A stretch of DNA of 64,000 nt from Antedon mediterranea (taxonomy: Eukaryota > Echinodermata > Crinoidea > Comatulida > Antedonidae): contig NC_092674.1 in NCBI RefSeq assembly GCF_964355755.1, positions 20,920,001 to 20,984,000 of the forward strand, given 5' to 3'. Below, in pieces: positions 48,036 to 59,633 of this stretch. The notes beneath the pieces were generated by a model that did no database searches, was not told the origin of the DNA, and was given only the letters and a program-made list of their open reading frames with translations. Position numbers and translations under genes: made by a program. Position 1 is the stretch's first letter; each line of letters opens with the position of its first letter.

Positions 48036-49118
48036 CAGAGTTAAGTATTCAGTATTCAGTATTCATTTATTATCCAGAAAAATACAAACAATAATACAAA
48101 AAAGCATAAATAACATAAAAACAAAAACAAGCATAGAAAAACGCAGAAAGCACTATCCTGGCAGATTGTCAAAAAGCAAAATATCGCTATAAAAGACTCT
48201 CCTGATAGTGCCAGTGGCAAAATAACAGAAACAAGGTTAAACATTTAACAATCCGGTAACATAGAATTTATATAAAACAGAATAAAAATTACAGTCATTA
48301 TAAATAAACATGCCTGTGATATATACCGGAATCTCATCCCACATCCGTGGAAATGAAATAAAAACAGAGTTTAAAAAAAGCATTAGTACGAGACTTCTCA
48401 TGTCTGAAAACAAGTTTCTCACTTCTACGTTCAACAGGTTTAGGTAGCAAAGCACCATCAATTAGGAAATCAGTACAGAGGCACTTCACAACAAATTTAA
48501 CACGGATGAATTTAAGTCTATTATAAATCGTGGGTAATGAGTCCGTAACCTTTGTTCGTATGACGGCCGCATGTCATAATCCATATGAAAAAAAACCTGG
48601 GAAGCATGATCGTGTAAAGCGTCTCTGAACAGATTCAATCTGATTGATGGTGCTTTGCAGAAATGGAAACCAGACAGGTGAAGCGTATTCAATTACAGGC
48701 CTAATGATATACTTAAATAATTTAGGAAAAACGGTCTGATCATTGGTTCTAACACACCTCTTAATAAATCCTACAAGTTTATTGCATTTACCAGTAGTCA
48801 GAGAGATGTGTTTATTCCACTTCAAATCTGAAGACAAGGTAACACCAATATACTTTATTATCAATTTTATAATGAAAATACTGTTTTACTTTCGATCTAG
48901 AGATCGACATAACCTTACATTTACTGTTATTTAGAGACATACAATTATCAGTGCCCCATAGGGCTATGGCAGCTAGATCGTCTTGAAGCTTCAAACAATC
49001 ATCTTGATTATTTATTACTCTGAACAAGACAGTATCATCTGCATATAATGCATTATTTGAATTAACTACTGATGGGAGCTCACATGTATACAAATTAAAA
49101 AGAATAGGTCCCAACATG
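48036..49118 (-). mobile_element. CR1/jockey-type LINE nested in the Tx1-like element (minus strand)
   Basis: Minus-strand frames from 49118 give LGPILFNLYTCELPSVV (end of motif B), NALYADDTVLFRV (motif C, YADD), MSLNNSKCKVMSISR, then YIGVTLSSDLKWNKHI, YASPVWFPFLQSTI, IESVQRRFTR and finally RMWDEIPVYI. The 3' tail on this strand is a short TACTGAA-type repeat (plus strand 48046-48066, TATTCAGTATTCAGTATTCA). It is 5'-truncated within the polymerase, and its boundaries are set by where the Tx1 frame stops and resumes. Confidence 0.8.
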
Positions 49119-50870
49119 GAAAGAAAATAAATAAAAAATAAAAATAAACAAAAAGAGAAACTACAAAAAGAAATAAAGCAATTAAATGATGCATTATTAT
49201 ATAGTTGCTCCATAGAAATAAACATTAAAACAAAAACTAAAGAGTTAGAAAACATTTATGATAATGAAACAAAAGGTGCATACGTACGTTCAAGGGTAAA
49301 GTGGATAGAAGAAGGTGAACGTAGCACAAAATACTTTATAAATTTAGAAAAAAGAAATGGTAATAAAAAGGTTATAAAAAGTCTTAAAAAATTGAACGGC
49401 GAAATTATAACAACCTCAAAAAATAATCTTCGAGAAGAGGTTAGGTTTATAAACAGCTTTATGCAAAGAAAGAAATTCCTCTTAATTAAATAGAATCATA
49501 TCTTAACAAAACAGATATACCATGTTTAACAGAAAAAGAAAAGAGTTTATGTGAGTGTATTGTTACCTTATATGAATGTGAAAAGGCAATACAGAGTATA
49601 AAATCAAACAAAGCACCAGGATGCGATGGTTTGACAGTAGAATTTTATAAATGTTTTTGGGAAAAAATTAAAGAAAGCGTCTGTAGTGCTTTAAATTACT
49701 GTTATTGTAAAAAATGAGCACTAATCAAAAACGGGGTGTCATTAAACTATTGTACAAAAAAGGTGACAAAGAACTGTTAGACAACTGGTGGCCTATTACA
49801 TTGCTTAACACAGACTATAAAATCCTGACTCACATACTATGGTCAAGACTTCAAAACGTAATTAAGACGCTAGTTAATGAGGACCAAAAAGGCTATATTA
49901 AGAGTCGATTCTCTGGCGAGAATATTAGAATGATTAATGACATTCTTCATTACACTGAAGAAACAGAAACAGAAGGTGCTATAATATCACTTGAAAAAGC
50001 TTTCGATTCTGTTAGCAGGGAGTTTATGTTCTGTGTATTAAGAAAATGTAATTTTGGCGAATCTTTTAGTAAATGGGTAAAAACATTATATAGTAACACA
50101 GAGTGTATCATTATAAATAATGGATAGACATCGACTAATTTTAAAATGGAAGGTGGAGTAAGACAAGGTTGTCCGTTGTCAGCTTTGTTATTTATCCTTC
50201 CGTAATAATTATAAGGAATGATTTAATCTATAAAGGAATACCAGTTCCTAAAAAAGATTGTGGTTTTGAAGAGGTGCGTATTGCGCAGCTTGCTGACGAT
50301 ACGATGTTTTTTGTCGGAAATGACAAAAGTATAACTAGGAGTGTACAATTGTAAAACAACTTTGTAAAGTGTCTGGTATGTGTTTAAATGAGCATAAAAC
50401 CAACGCTATGTGGATAGGTAAAAATGGAAATAGAATTGAAAAGCCTGGTAAACTGAATTGGGTAGATAAACCAATTACGATATTAGGTATCTATATTGGA
50501 TACAATACCAGATTGTGCAAAGAGTTAAACTGGGATGCTAAAATGATAAACTTTGAAAGACTACTGAATACTTGGAAAATGAGAGATCTAACATATTATG
50601 GTAAGGTGACAATTCTAAAAAGTCTCGCACTGTCAAAATTGATATACAATGCTTCAATTATAGATGTACCTAACCATGTTATCGCGACAGTAAATAAATT
50701 GTCATATGAATTCTTATGGAATGGTACAAAAGAAAAAATAAAAAGAAAAACAATAATTGGTAAACCGTTAGAAGGAGGCATTGGCATGCCTGATTTCTCA
50801 CTACAAGTAAAAGCACTTAAAATTAAATGGGCGAGAAATCTCCTATCGAGAAAACATATAAAGGTCGAAA

Positions 50871-51425
50871 TTGTTGCCTTTGCATTACATCAATAGAATA
50901 GGTAATGAGAATATTTTATTCAGTATGTCATGCATCAATCTCACTAATCAGAAGATCTTTCAAGATAATATAAAAATAAAATTTTTAAATTGTAACAATC
51001 TTTATAATTGTGATTATAAAAAAATATATCCCACATCTCCCCCTTCATTACGTAGATGTCACAATGATCTTATTTTTCTTTTTAAATGTCTTCATTTTAT
51101 TTTTGACTGCAACTTTATCTCCCATTTCGGTATTCGTGTTCCCGCCAGTAATTTAAGAAACAACCGTATCCTTTGTGTTCCCTTTTGTAGAGTCAATGTT
51201 CTAAAACATGGTTACATCAGTAGATTAAGTGTATATTATAATAGTTTAGTTTAGTTTAGGCCCATCCCCATATTGACATTTTTAAATCCAATCTTTATCT
51301 GTTTTGTCGTAATTTAAGTGTTTCTGAGTTGTTGTAATTGTATTTTATCTGTTAAACCAAGCTGTAAGTGGCGGATTTGTTTCTGATGTTGTTTCTGGTT
51401 TAAAAAAAAAAAATATATATATATA
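50871..51425 (+). mobile_element. 3' end of another LINE nested in the Tx1-like element
   Basis: An open stretch (LRRCHNDLIFLFKCLHFIFD, HFGIRVPASNLRNNRILCVP, FCRVNVLKHGYISRL) is typical of the LINE carboxy terminus after the thumb. A 3' UTR with GTTAAACCAAGCTGTAAGTG follows, then an A/AT tail at 51396-51425. The Tx1 frame resumes after it. Confidence 0.6.
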
Positions 51426-52330
51426 CCATTATTTTATTTAAAAGTTATTGAGAGCTGCGTCAATTTGAACAAGGTTGACGTTGAAACTCTCAGTAATTAT
51501 GAACAGATTGTTGAACAATATTTATGGGGAAATAAGAATATTTAAATAAATAACAAGGCTTTATTTTATAAAAATTGGGTTTCATCAGGGTTTACAAAAG
51601 TGAAACACGTTGTTTCCTTTAATCGTTTATTAAACCCAAGTGAAATAAAGAATAATTTGGGTATAAAAAGAAATTGGATTAGTGAATTCACTACACTTTT
51701 TGAGGCAATTCCAAAAATGTGGATAAATGTAATTAAGAAAAACAATAAACAGGTAAATAATATGGTTACAAAATGTGACGTAATTGATACAATTTTAGAA
51801 ATGACCATAAAAGATGCATATTTATACTTTGTCAACAGCATTTTTATTCCTTCTCAATGTATACGTAAATGGGAGAATGTCTTTAAAATTACAATAAAAA
51901 TGGCCAGAAGTTTGGAAACAAAAAGTATTAAATGAAAAAAACAAAAAAATATGCACAATTTAATTATAAATTGTTGAATCAAACTATTCCTACCAATAGT
52001 CGATTATATATGTGGAATATTAAGAGTACTAGTAAATGCAATAATTGTGATGCCTTTGACGATGAAAAACACATGTTCTTTGAATGTCCAGGTAACAAGA
52101 ATTTATGGGGAAATATAGATAACATTTTTAAAAATATTGATGGTAGTAAAAGTTTTTTTAATGAGCTCATTCTTGGCAGTGGAAATTGTACAAAAAACAA
52201 TATACCATCGCTACTTATTCTATTTATAAAATAAAAATATATAATGAATTAAAAAAACCGTTTTGTCAAAATCCATGGGTGGTCTTTAAATCTAATGTAG
52301 TAGATATGACTGCCGTAGGTTTGATTTAAA

Positions 52331-52734
52331 TGTGTTTTATTATATTTATTCTACCATACAAAATAGCATAATTATATTGCATGAATAAATTTTAAATATA
52401 TTCAGTTTATGTTAAACAACAAAAGTGAACAAAAAAAATCTGCAATGCGAATGGTGCTAGTTTTTTATGTACATTCATATATTTACAATATATAAGATAC
52501 TTTTTTATTAATCATTCATGGTGTTCTCACCTCCTGATGAGATATTTTATATAGCCATTTTAGATATACTGATGTATATACTACACTGTACTGTAAACAT
52601 TATTTATGCATTGTTACCTTTATTTACTATAAACTTGAGTATCCTAAATTCAAGCAAATAATGATAAAAAAAGAGAGGAATATGTCAATATGTATTTGTA
52701 ATAATTAGGATGAACGAATAAATGTGGTAGATTA
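52331..52734. other. AT-rich non-coding, probably LINE 3' UTR
   Basis: No frame is supported. It probably includes the 3' UTR of the Tx1-like element. Confidence 0.35.
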
Positions 52735-53290
52735 CACCACAAAAGAGAAAAAAAAGTAAATAAACTGCTTAAACGTGCTATTAGAATTATTACACTTTCC
52801 CCTTATTAAACCCTATCTAAACCTTTATTCAAAGAACTTAAGTTGCTAAATTTATTTGACATACATAAATGCTAGGTGGCCTCTTTTATTTTTCTATTCA
52901 CAATAATCTTCCTACTTCTATAATTAATTGATTTAATAATGTTGTACATTATCATGATTATAAACTTCGTAGCATGCATTGTAACTTCCAGTTAAATATT
53001 CCTTTTAGAAGAATTTTTAGAAGAGTTGGATGTCACTAATAAAAGTTTAACTTCTCTTTTTACCTTTCGAAATAAATTAAAAAGTGTTTACGAATATAAC
53101 TATTATTATTTATATTACTATTCTGTTTTTGTTTTGTTTCATTTGTTTTATTGATTTTATTGATCAAATTTTGATTTGTTTAGTCTGTAAATCAACAATG
53201 TAAATATTCTTTACTCTAAAAGGGTCTTACGTGACAAGATGTTTATCTTCTAGTAATTATCCTGGTATGGTTTCTTTATATCAAATCTAT
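52735..53290 (+). mobile_element. 3' end of a CR1-like LINE
   Basis: VNKLLKRAIRIITLSP at 52757 is the thumb motif also present at 47605 and, decayed, at 32075. All three lie after, or within, ACAAAAGAGAAAAAAAAGTA-type sequence in two cases (32060, 52738). FTFRNKLKSVYEY and a 3' UTR with TTACGTGACAAGATGTTTAT follow. Several stops. Confidence 0.6.
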
Positions 53291-53317
53291 TTTATATCTT
53301 TTTACTATTTGATAGTT

Positions 53318-54330
53318 TGTCACGAACTCCTTTGACGTGAAATAACTCCAGAAGCTTTTTCCGAATTTAATTCGTTTTCATCTCTTAGTTTTTCTTTTCT
53401 AGCATGATCTCTAGTGTCAACTTCAGGAGTGCCTTTCACTCTTTTCTCCTGGTTGTTTCTATTTTCGTGTTTTCTATTTTGAAACTTTTTCTCAAAAAAA
53501 TGTTCTATCATCAGCTGCATCATAAGATTCTGTTGCTGCATTTGCTGTTGCATCATAAGATTCTGCTGTTGCATTTGTTGCTGCATCAACAACAAAAAAT
53601 TGTTTGAAGATGATACAGCCCCTGTAGGGTTATGTCCACTGGTTGGTCCAGACTCCTGTGTCTGTTGTTCAGGTTGTAATGACTGAACCGATTCTACATC
53701 AGAATCAGATTCATCACCACCGCTGTATTCTCTACCGGATCTTGTTGTTGATTGTTTATCAGTCTTATTTTAAATCTGGATGAGGGTCTTGTTACTAGTT
53801 AATCGTAGTTACCGAGACGTTCACAAGTCTACTGTTCCAAATAAATAATGTACTGTTCTTAAAACAATGTTTGTGTACTTACGATTAAACACAACGTAGC
53901 ACCACGGCTTCCGTAAAATATCACAGTATTGTAAGTACCGCTTCCACAAAATATCTCAATAAAAGTACAGTTGATCCTAAAACAGCCACCAATCTATCAC
54001 AAAATACAGTAGATCAAACGTACTACTACCACAAAATATCACAACAGTAGATAAAAAATAAATCCACAGTTAAGTCGAACAGTAGATCGAAATAACCGCT
54101 ACCACCAAATTATGTCGAACACCGTTGCCACCAAATTATGTCACGAACTCCTTTTACGTATGTTTCCGAGCGGTTGAAAATACTTTAGGAACTCCCTTGT
54201 GACATAAGAGTAAACACACAAAATCCACAAAGTTGTAAATTAACTCAAAACAAAGCTTTAATTCCAATCAACTTCAACTTTCAACAATCCAGTAAGCACT
54301 TTAAACAACAGCTTCACAATAACTTTTACT
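53318..54330 (-). mobile_element. Ty3/gypsy-like LTR retrotransposon fragment: LTR, leader and gag amino terminus
   Basis: On the minus strand a likely LTR (about 54330-54136) ends GGAGTTCGTGACA, followed by TAATTTGGTGGCAACGG, similar in form to gypsy primer-binding regions. After a leader, an open gag-like frame (about 53768-53320) begins DKQSTTRSGREYSGGDESDS. It contains a Q-rich coiled-coil repeat (two units of MMQQQMQQQNL) and ends at the same GGAGTTCGTGACA string at 53318-53330, so all remaining gag and pol are missing. Identification as gypsy is inference. Confidence 0.5.
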
Positions 54331-54665
54331 CTTTCCGTTAAAAAATAACACCCAGATTCTTGTAGAGAATTATGTCTAACGACAAACGAGATTAAATTAT
54401 GAGTTGCAACCTAGTACCATGGGCAACTGTAACATTTTCCGTCACTTGTTCAATAAATCAGTGTTGTACTCAGCAGACACGATTTTCGATACAAAGTCCA
54501 AACATGTATATTTTACAGTAAATACAAAGTACAGACGTGGTGCATCTTTCGTACTTTTATCATAAGTGGTTTTTCTTTCCTGATTGTAGAATTAAGTTCT
54601 AGAATGTTTTTGATTACTTATGTACACATTTTTTTCTTATTATTAAGAATAAGTGATACATTGCA
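54331..54665 (+). promoter_or_regulatory. Upstream region of FAMeT copy 4
   Basis: The module upstream block resumes abruptly at CTCTTTCCGTTAAAAAATAA after the LTR element, then follows the common order to the start codon. Confidence 0.5.
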
Positions 54666-56894
54666 ATGGATTTGTTGAAGAAGCTAGGTTTTTTTACCTG
54701 TGTACTGGTCATTATTTACAACACTGGGAAGTATTAAATATATAATAATGGTGATTGATTCTTTCCATACACTGTGTTTTTGTGACAGCAAATGTTCTGA
54801 ATTTTGATTATCTGTTGACAAACTGGTTTGTCCAATCGCAATAGTGCTTTTGAGAACTTAGTGACAAAGATCACCCACAAACGTTATGGTGCCTCTTATA
54901 ATTTGTGTTAAAACTAAAGCAAGTAAGAAATACTCTATGGTATAATCAGTTTATGTATGAAACGAGTTATTTCATCATTTTTCACCTTAAAATCAAAGTT
55001 TCACAATACAAAAAATAATTTTTTCGTGCAACATATTAATATGTTCATTGTATTGTGATTACCTTTAGTTCAGATTTCATTGATTTTATTTTTATTGTGT
55101 GAATTTAGAGTCAAGCTTGGTTAATACATTACGCGAACATAACTGTTTTTTGTCGAACATGATGGTCCGTGATAAGAAAGACTATACTGTTAAAATGGAT
55201 CGTGTTGTTAACTCTCGTTCTGCCATTCAATGCGTCAGCTTTTGTACTCTTGACCCAACATGCGTGTCTATCAGTTTTGATGGAATTAATTCATGTTTGA
55301 TGTACAGCGTCGAAAACGGTAGTTTAGATACTGACAAAGGACAACCTACATACTACGAAATTACCAAGGTATTATGGCGTGTCCATGGGTGTTTTTCTGC
55401 TTAATAACACAAAAATATACGTGAATAACTACAACTACTATATTATAGTGTGCTACAATTACATTTCTACGTACTGATACAAAAACAATTATTTTGACAT
55501 ATTGCTCACGTACGTAGGCCTACGTTTGTACTTACACGTAACAAAATGCGTTAATGTGTCGGCCTTTTCACGCATTAAACCATAATTTACCTCCTATCAG
55601 AAACATGCCCCGTGATCTAAGCACCTGGGTTGTGGGATTGGATCCAGTTGGGTTGGTCATAGCTGGGCATTTAGGAATACCAGAGAAGAGTGAAATTATT
55701 TTAATATTTAATTAATTTCACTCTTTTCTGGGAGTACTGTTTTTGCCGTACATCCCAGATCGTTGGGTCATCTATGGATGCTGTAACTACACACACATAC
55801 AAACGTAAACATGTCTTAAAGATGTTTTTCGTTTATTTTCTCTTTTGACTTGTTGCACATCTTAATGTTGAACTTTGAAAAAATGTTATTATGCCGGCCT
55901 GGCCATTTTGAGTTTTTTTTTAGTTTTCGGTGGGCATGTATTATGCTCACAACCAACCATGACTGCGACGGCTGCGCTAAGCTGCTGTAGTATTTCTGCC
56001 ATCTTCATCATTGTCGTTTACTATTATTTATTCTTTATACTTAGATAAGAAATCATGAATGTACTGGTTACAACAACGAGGAGGTCAAATGCGTTTACCA
56101 ACATGGACATGAATGCGAAAATATGAGTAAGTTAATTACTGTCATTACACGACGAAGGGTAGAGGTTTCCGTGTTCAAACAAACATCAAATTATAAATGA
56201 TTAATGGAGGCTCGCGCTCAAAATTGTAAACTGGTCGTGCGTAATATCATTGTTTAATATCATTATCATGTTATGGTTATTTAAATTAATGCTTGGTTCA
56301 TAAGAACACCGTACATTGACCAATCACGGCGCGATGGATCCCATCTTAACTGTCGCTTCCGCTTTGTCAACTCACTTTCTTTGCGCCCATACGTCATTGG
56401 AAACCAGCTTAATTTTAGTTTTTGTTTGTTAAGTTATTACTAGTTTTATCTATTTTTTCTCTACAGTGTGCAAACAAAATGTTACAACTACAAACAACGA
56501 ATATCGTTTTGATAACCCAATATTCCAAGTAGAAACGACGACAAGGATAGAGTTCAGTGTTGTTGCTAAAAATGACGTTTACATTGCGTTATCGTCAAGT
56601 CCGGAGGTTATGACACCAATGTATGAGATTGTGATTGGTGGTTGGAAAAATACTAGATCAGTCATTCGCCGCTGTGCGCAGTGTGACAATGAGAAAATAC
56701 ATGTTGAAACTGGAATACTATCTGTGGATGAGTTTACCAAATTCTGGATATCGTTTGTAAATGAATCAATTCGTGTTGGTTTGGTAGGCAGTGACCCTTT
56801 CATTGAATGGGATGACCCGAATCCATTTCCTGTCAAATACGTTGGATTCTCCACATGGCACGGAATCAAAGGAACATTTCAATTTTGTCAATGA
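54666..56894 (+). CDS. Secreted PAN-FAMeT protein, copy 4 (276 aa if exon 1 is spliced; donor mutated)
   Basis: Predicted exons 54666-54726, 55109-55368, 56045-56126 and 56467-56894 are in phase. The PAN-like exon has ESSLVNTLREHNCFLSN, CVSISFDGINSCLMYSVENG and DKGQPTYYEITK. The FAMeT exon resembles copy 1 most (WKNTRSVIRRCAQCDNEKIH, NESIRVGLVGSDPFIEWDD, VKYVGFSTWHGIKG). The first intron begins GGAAGT instead of the GTAAGT or GTAAGC found in copies 1-3 (G at 54728), so normal splicing of the signal-peptide exon is probably lost unless a cryptic donor is used. All other splice sites and the reading frame are intact. It is either a very young pseudogene or an altered isoform. Confidence 0.75.
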
Positions 56895-58612
56895 AATGTT
56901 GTTTGTATTCATATTTATCTTTTTAAAATTAAGCACGGCAGTTGTAGGCTAGGCCTACTTCAATCAAAATATAAGGCACGCTAGAACAGTAGAATGATAG
57001 GCCTGCTTCTGTTTAAAGATATCAACTAACCCTGAGGTTATGTTCTTTTTTAATGTCTGCTTGCTTTGATAATTTAATTTTAAATATATATATATATTAC
57101 ATATAGATTAAATTTCTAAATGCTCATGACCTCTTACTTGTATACAATCAAATAACTCGACTATAATTCAGATCTTGTTGAGATGTTAAATGAGGGTTTT
57201 GTATACAGTATTATTGGCTGACATGGCGTTTGTTTTGTATTATTACGAACTAGCCCGAACTCTACTATCCCAGCTAACAATTTAACGTTCAAATAACGTT
57301 ATTTGAATGTTATCTGTTACGTTTTTTGAATGTTACAAATTAACGTTAAGTTGACTTAAAAATGTTGACCCTTGTAAACGGTCATTGAAAGTTTTTTGTC
57401 AAGTTTGTTGAAGGTTTAAAATAAAGTTAAAATGAGGTGTTTTTATTAAAACATTCAAAAATAGTTGTTTTAATACTAAATAAGTAGCTAGCTTGATAGA
57501 TAGAATTGTACAGATGTACTGATAGTAACTGTTACTGAGCTAAGAAGATTGGCAGATGCTTGGCTTTGGTATACTCAGGCTAATACTAAAGTGGGCCAAG
57601 CGCGCCTAGAAGTACAGATGAGACAGACTAGCCAATCAAATCGTATTTTTCATGAAATAAGATCCTTCATGAGGTCTCCTTGTGAATAATGTACGTGTAT
57701 AACAACTACTGTAGGTCATAGCATAAAACTGTTTTTTTTTCTAATCTGTTGCAACATTTTAATATACTCTACTGAAAAACAGTATCTAATGTCCCATTTT
57801 TGTGAATGTCATTTTAACTTAAGATGGACGTTATCATAACAGTTCTGTTAAGTGCATCTCCTTACTTTCTATTACCGATTAAAGTTGTGTACACGGCTTG
57901 ATTCTTTCAACGTTAGATGTATGTTAATGAAAATGTTATATTTTAAGGTTCTAATTGCCGTTCTTTTCAATGTTAAGTTATCTTCTAACGTTATTGTAAA
58001 TGTTAATCGAACGTTAGATGAATGTTTATAAAGTGTTCTCTAATAGATACTTTTACATTTGATTGATACATTTTTAATGTTAATAAAAATGTTATGTACA
58101 AGTCGTATTTTAACATTTTTGTGAACGTTCTTTGTACGTTAGATAAAGGTTTTAGAAATATTTATGTATTTTAACGTTATTATAAAAAGTTAATCTAACA
58201 TTAGATGAACGTTGTTAAAAAGGTTCACCGAAAGTTACTTTTTGAACGTTATTCTGAATGTCCTTCTAATGTTCGATAAACCATTCTGTTTAAGTTAGAT
58301 TTAAAACATTATTGTGAACGTTCTTTCAACGTTAGATAAAGATTTTAGAAATAGTTATGTAACATTTCATTTTAATGTTATTATGAAAGTTAACCTAACG
58401 TTAGATGAACGTTGGTTACTGGAAGTTACTTTTGGACGTTTTTCTGAATTTCCTTCTAATGTTTGTTAAACGTTATTTTTGTATATTTTTGCTGGGAAAT
58501 AGCCAGGTGTTTTATTGACAATACTGAAGGTTTTTAATTAATATTAATTTACACATTATTATTATTATACCGTATTTCGTTCATGATACTAATTGACATT
58601 TTTATCACATCA
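56895..58612 (+). repeat. Segmental duplication flank (pairs with 23411-25118)
   Basis: Near-identical to the DNA after copy 2, including the AACGTT element (57267-58497), here with intact ends TCCCAGC and GCTGGGA. The homology ends at TTTTTATCACATC (58612). No FReD relic follows this copy. Confidence 0.9.
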
Positions 58613-58639
58613 GTAGAAAAAGAGGTACTTCAGTCAGCC

Positions 58640-58920
58640 TTGACCTTGATGTATTTCCTGATTACGTAATATCCGCCAGGTGTTTCTAATGAAGGTCGTT
58701 CTTTTCCTGATTACGTATAGTTATGTAATTTGAAGGTCGTTTTTTTCCTGTTATTGTAATAGTTATGTAATTTCCGCCAGGTGTTTCTAATGAAGGTCGT
58801 TCTTTTCCTGGTTTCGTACTAGTTATGCAATTTCCGCCAGGTGTTTCTAATGAAGGTCGTTCTTTTCCTGGTTTCGTAATAATTATGTAATTTCCGCCAG
58901 GCGTTTCTTTGTCTCTTATT
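58640..58920 (+). repeat. ~60-bp tandem repeats upstream of the 59079 ORF
   Basis: About five units of TCCGCCAGGTGTTTCTAATG + AAGGTCGTTCTTTTCCTG + GTTTCGTAATAGTTATGTAA, the second lacking the first block. The units stop just before the promoter-like region, so they could carry regulatory sites. Confidence 0.85.
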
Positions 58921-58957
58921 TATTAATTTTTGGCGCGATGTTCTGGTACGTGGTGAG

Positions 58958-58965
58958 TGACGTCA
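58958..58965. promoter_or_regulatory. CRE palindrome TGACGTCA
   Basis: A perfect TGACGTCA lies 114 bp before the start codon at 59079, next to ATTACGTTATTTATG. This is the consensus for CREB/ATF binding. It is a reasonable promoter element, but no expression evidence is available. Confidence 0.55.
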
Positions 58966-59078
58966 TTACGTTATTTATGATTTAAGACGGTGTAACAAAG
59001 TGAAGCGGTTATTGTTGTACTATTTTCCAGTTGTTTTTGCATATTTTTGCGTAGAGTATCTCTTTTCAGTATTTCATT

Positions 59079-59633
59079 ATGTCTGGAAGTATATATTTTT
59101 CGCAAGGGAGTTGTGCAGATAATGTTATAATAATTAGCGATGATGAGGAGACTGTTGTTGTTCCAGGCAGTGATATAGATGATCGTTACACGGAGGCCGA
59201 AGAGGTTATCCCCGCCGGTATAGATGAAGGAGTCGAGAGGAGTAACAGGCCTACAAGTTGTATATTCACGTACTTGGACGAGGTGGAGAGAGAATTTATG
59301 TTGAAAATGGAGCGTTTGGTTAAACAATTGTTTGCTGCTCAAGTGTTAGCCAAGTGTTGGGTTTTAAGTAAAGCGGATTGTTATGGTTGTGAATTTGACA
59401 GGAGCAGTCAAAAAGATCATGATTTTTGTTGTATGAAGTCTCTAGAGGAACAGATTGACTATTTTTATCGGGAGGTTCTGGATAAGAAGTATGTTTCAGT
59501 CGATACCGTTTACAACGAACTAAATATGCACGGAGAATATTCATTGCCTCGGTATAGACATTTCGTTTATTTTCTTGTCAATACCCTGATTAATTCAGAG
59601 GCTATTTTTAAGCTGTTGTGCGAGGATATTTAA
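59079..59633 (+). CDS. Unrecognised 184-aa protein with SUMO-interaction-like and CxxC-HxxC motifs
   Basis: A single uninterrupted frame from ATG at 59079 to TAA at 59633. Residues 16-24 (VIIISDDEE) fit a SUMO-interaction motif followed by acid. Residues 30-55 are acidic and probably disordered. Residues 65-90 form a likely helix (EVEREFMLKMERLVKQLFAA). Residues 101-117 hold C-x2-C-x9-H-x2-C (CYGCEFDRSSQKDHDFC), a possible zinc site. Hydrophobic helices follow to the end (FVYFLVNTLINSEAIFKLL). I do not recognise the family. The gene lies 160 bp before the PC4-ALKBH2 gene on the same strand. It has no introns and an AT/GC balance and coding quality better than nearby transposon relics. It may be host, viral-derived or transposon-derived. 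Confidence 0.65.
   Translation: MSGSIYFSQGSCADNVIIISDDEETVVVPGSDIDDRYTEAEEVIPAGIDEGVERSNRPTSCIFTYLDEVEREFMLKMERLVKQLFAAQVLAKCWVLSKADCYGCEFDRSSQKDHDFCCMKSLEEQIDYFYREVLDKKYVSVDTVYNELNMHGEYSLPRYRHFVYFLVNTLINSEAIFKLLCEDI

Larger units (their letters stand above)
47670..52330 (+). mobile_element. Tx1-like LINE, 5'-truncated, with two nested LINE insertions
   Basis: Three segments make one element: 47670-48035, 49119-50870 and 51426-52330. They read the end of the endonuclease (LKDVWRNKNPNKIQFTWRG, GPSYWKMN), then VRSRVKWIEEGERSTKYFIN, NKAPGCDGLTVEFYK, YKKGDKELLDNWWPITLLN, GYIKSRFSGENIR, VRQGCPLSALLFI, AQLADDTMFF, and the Tx1/L1-type tail (WKMRDLTYYGKVTILKSLAL, GGIGMPDFSLQVKALKIKWA). The end is a zinc knuckle CNNCDAFDDEKHMFFEC. 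In motif A (IISLEKAFDSV) the catalytic Asp is missing, apparently with two codons deleted. Stops occur at 50125 and 50352. Confidence 0.85.
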
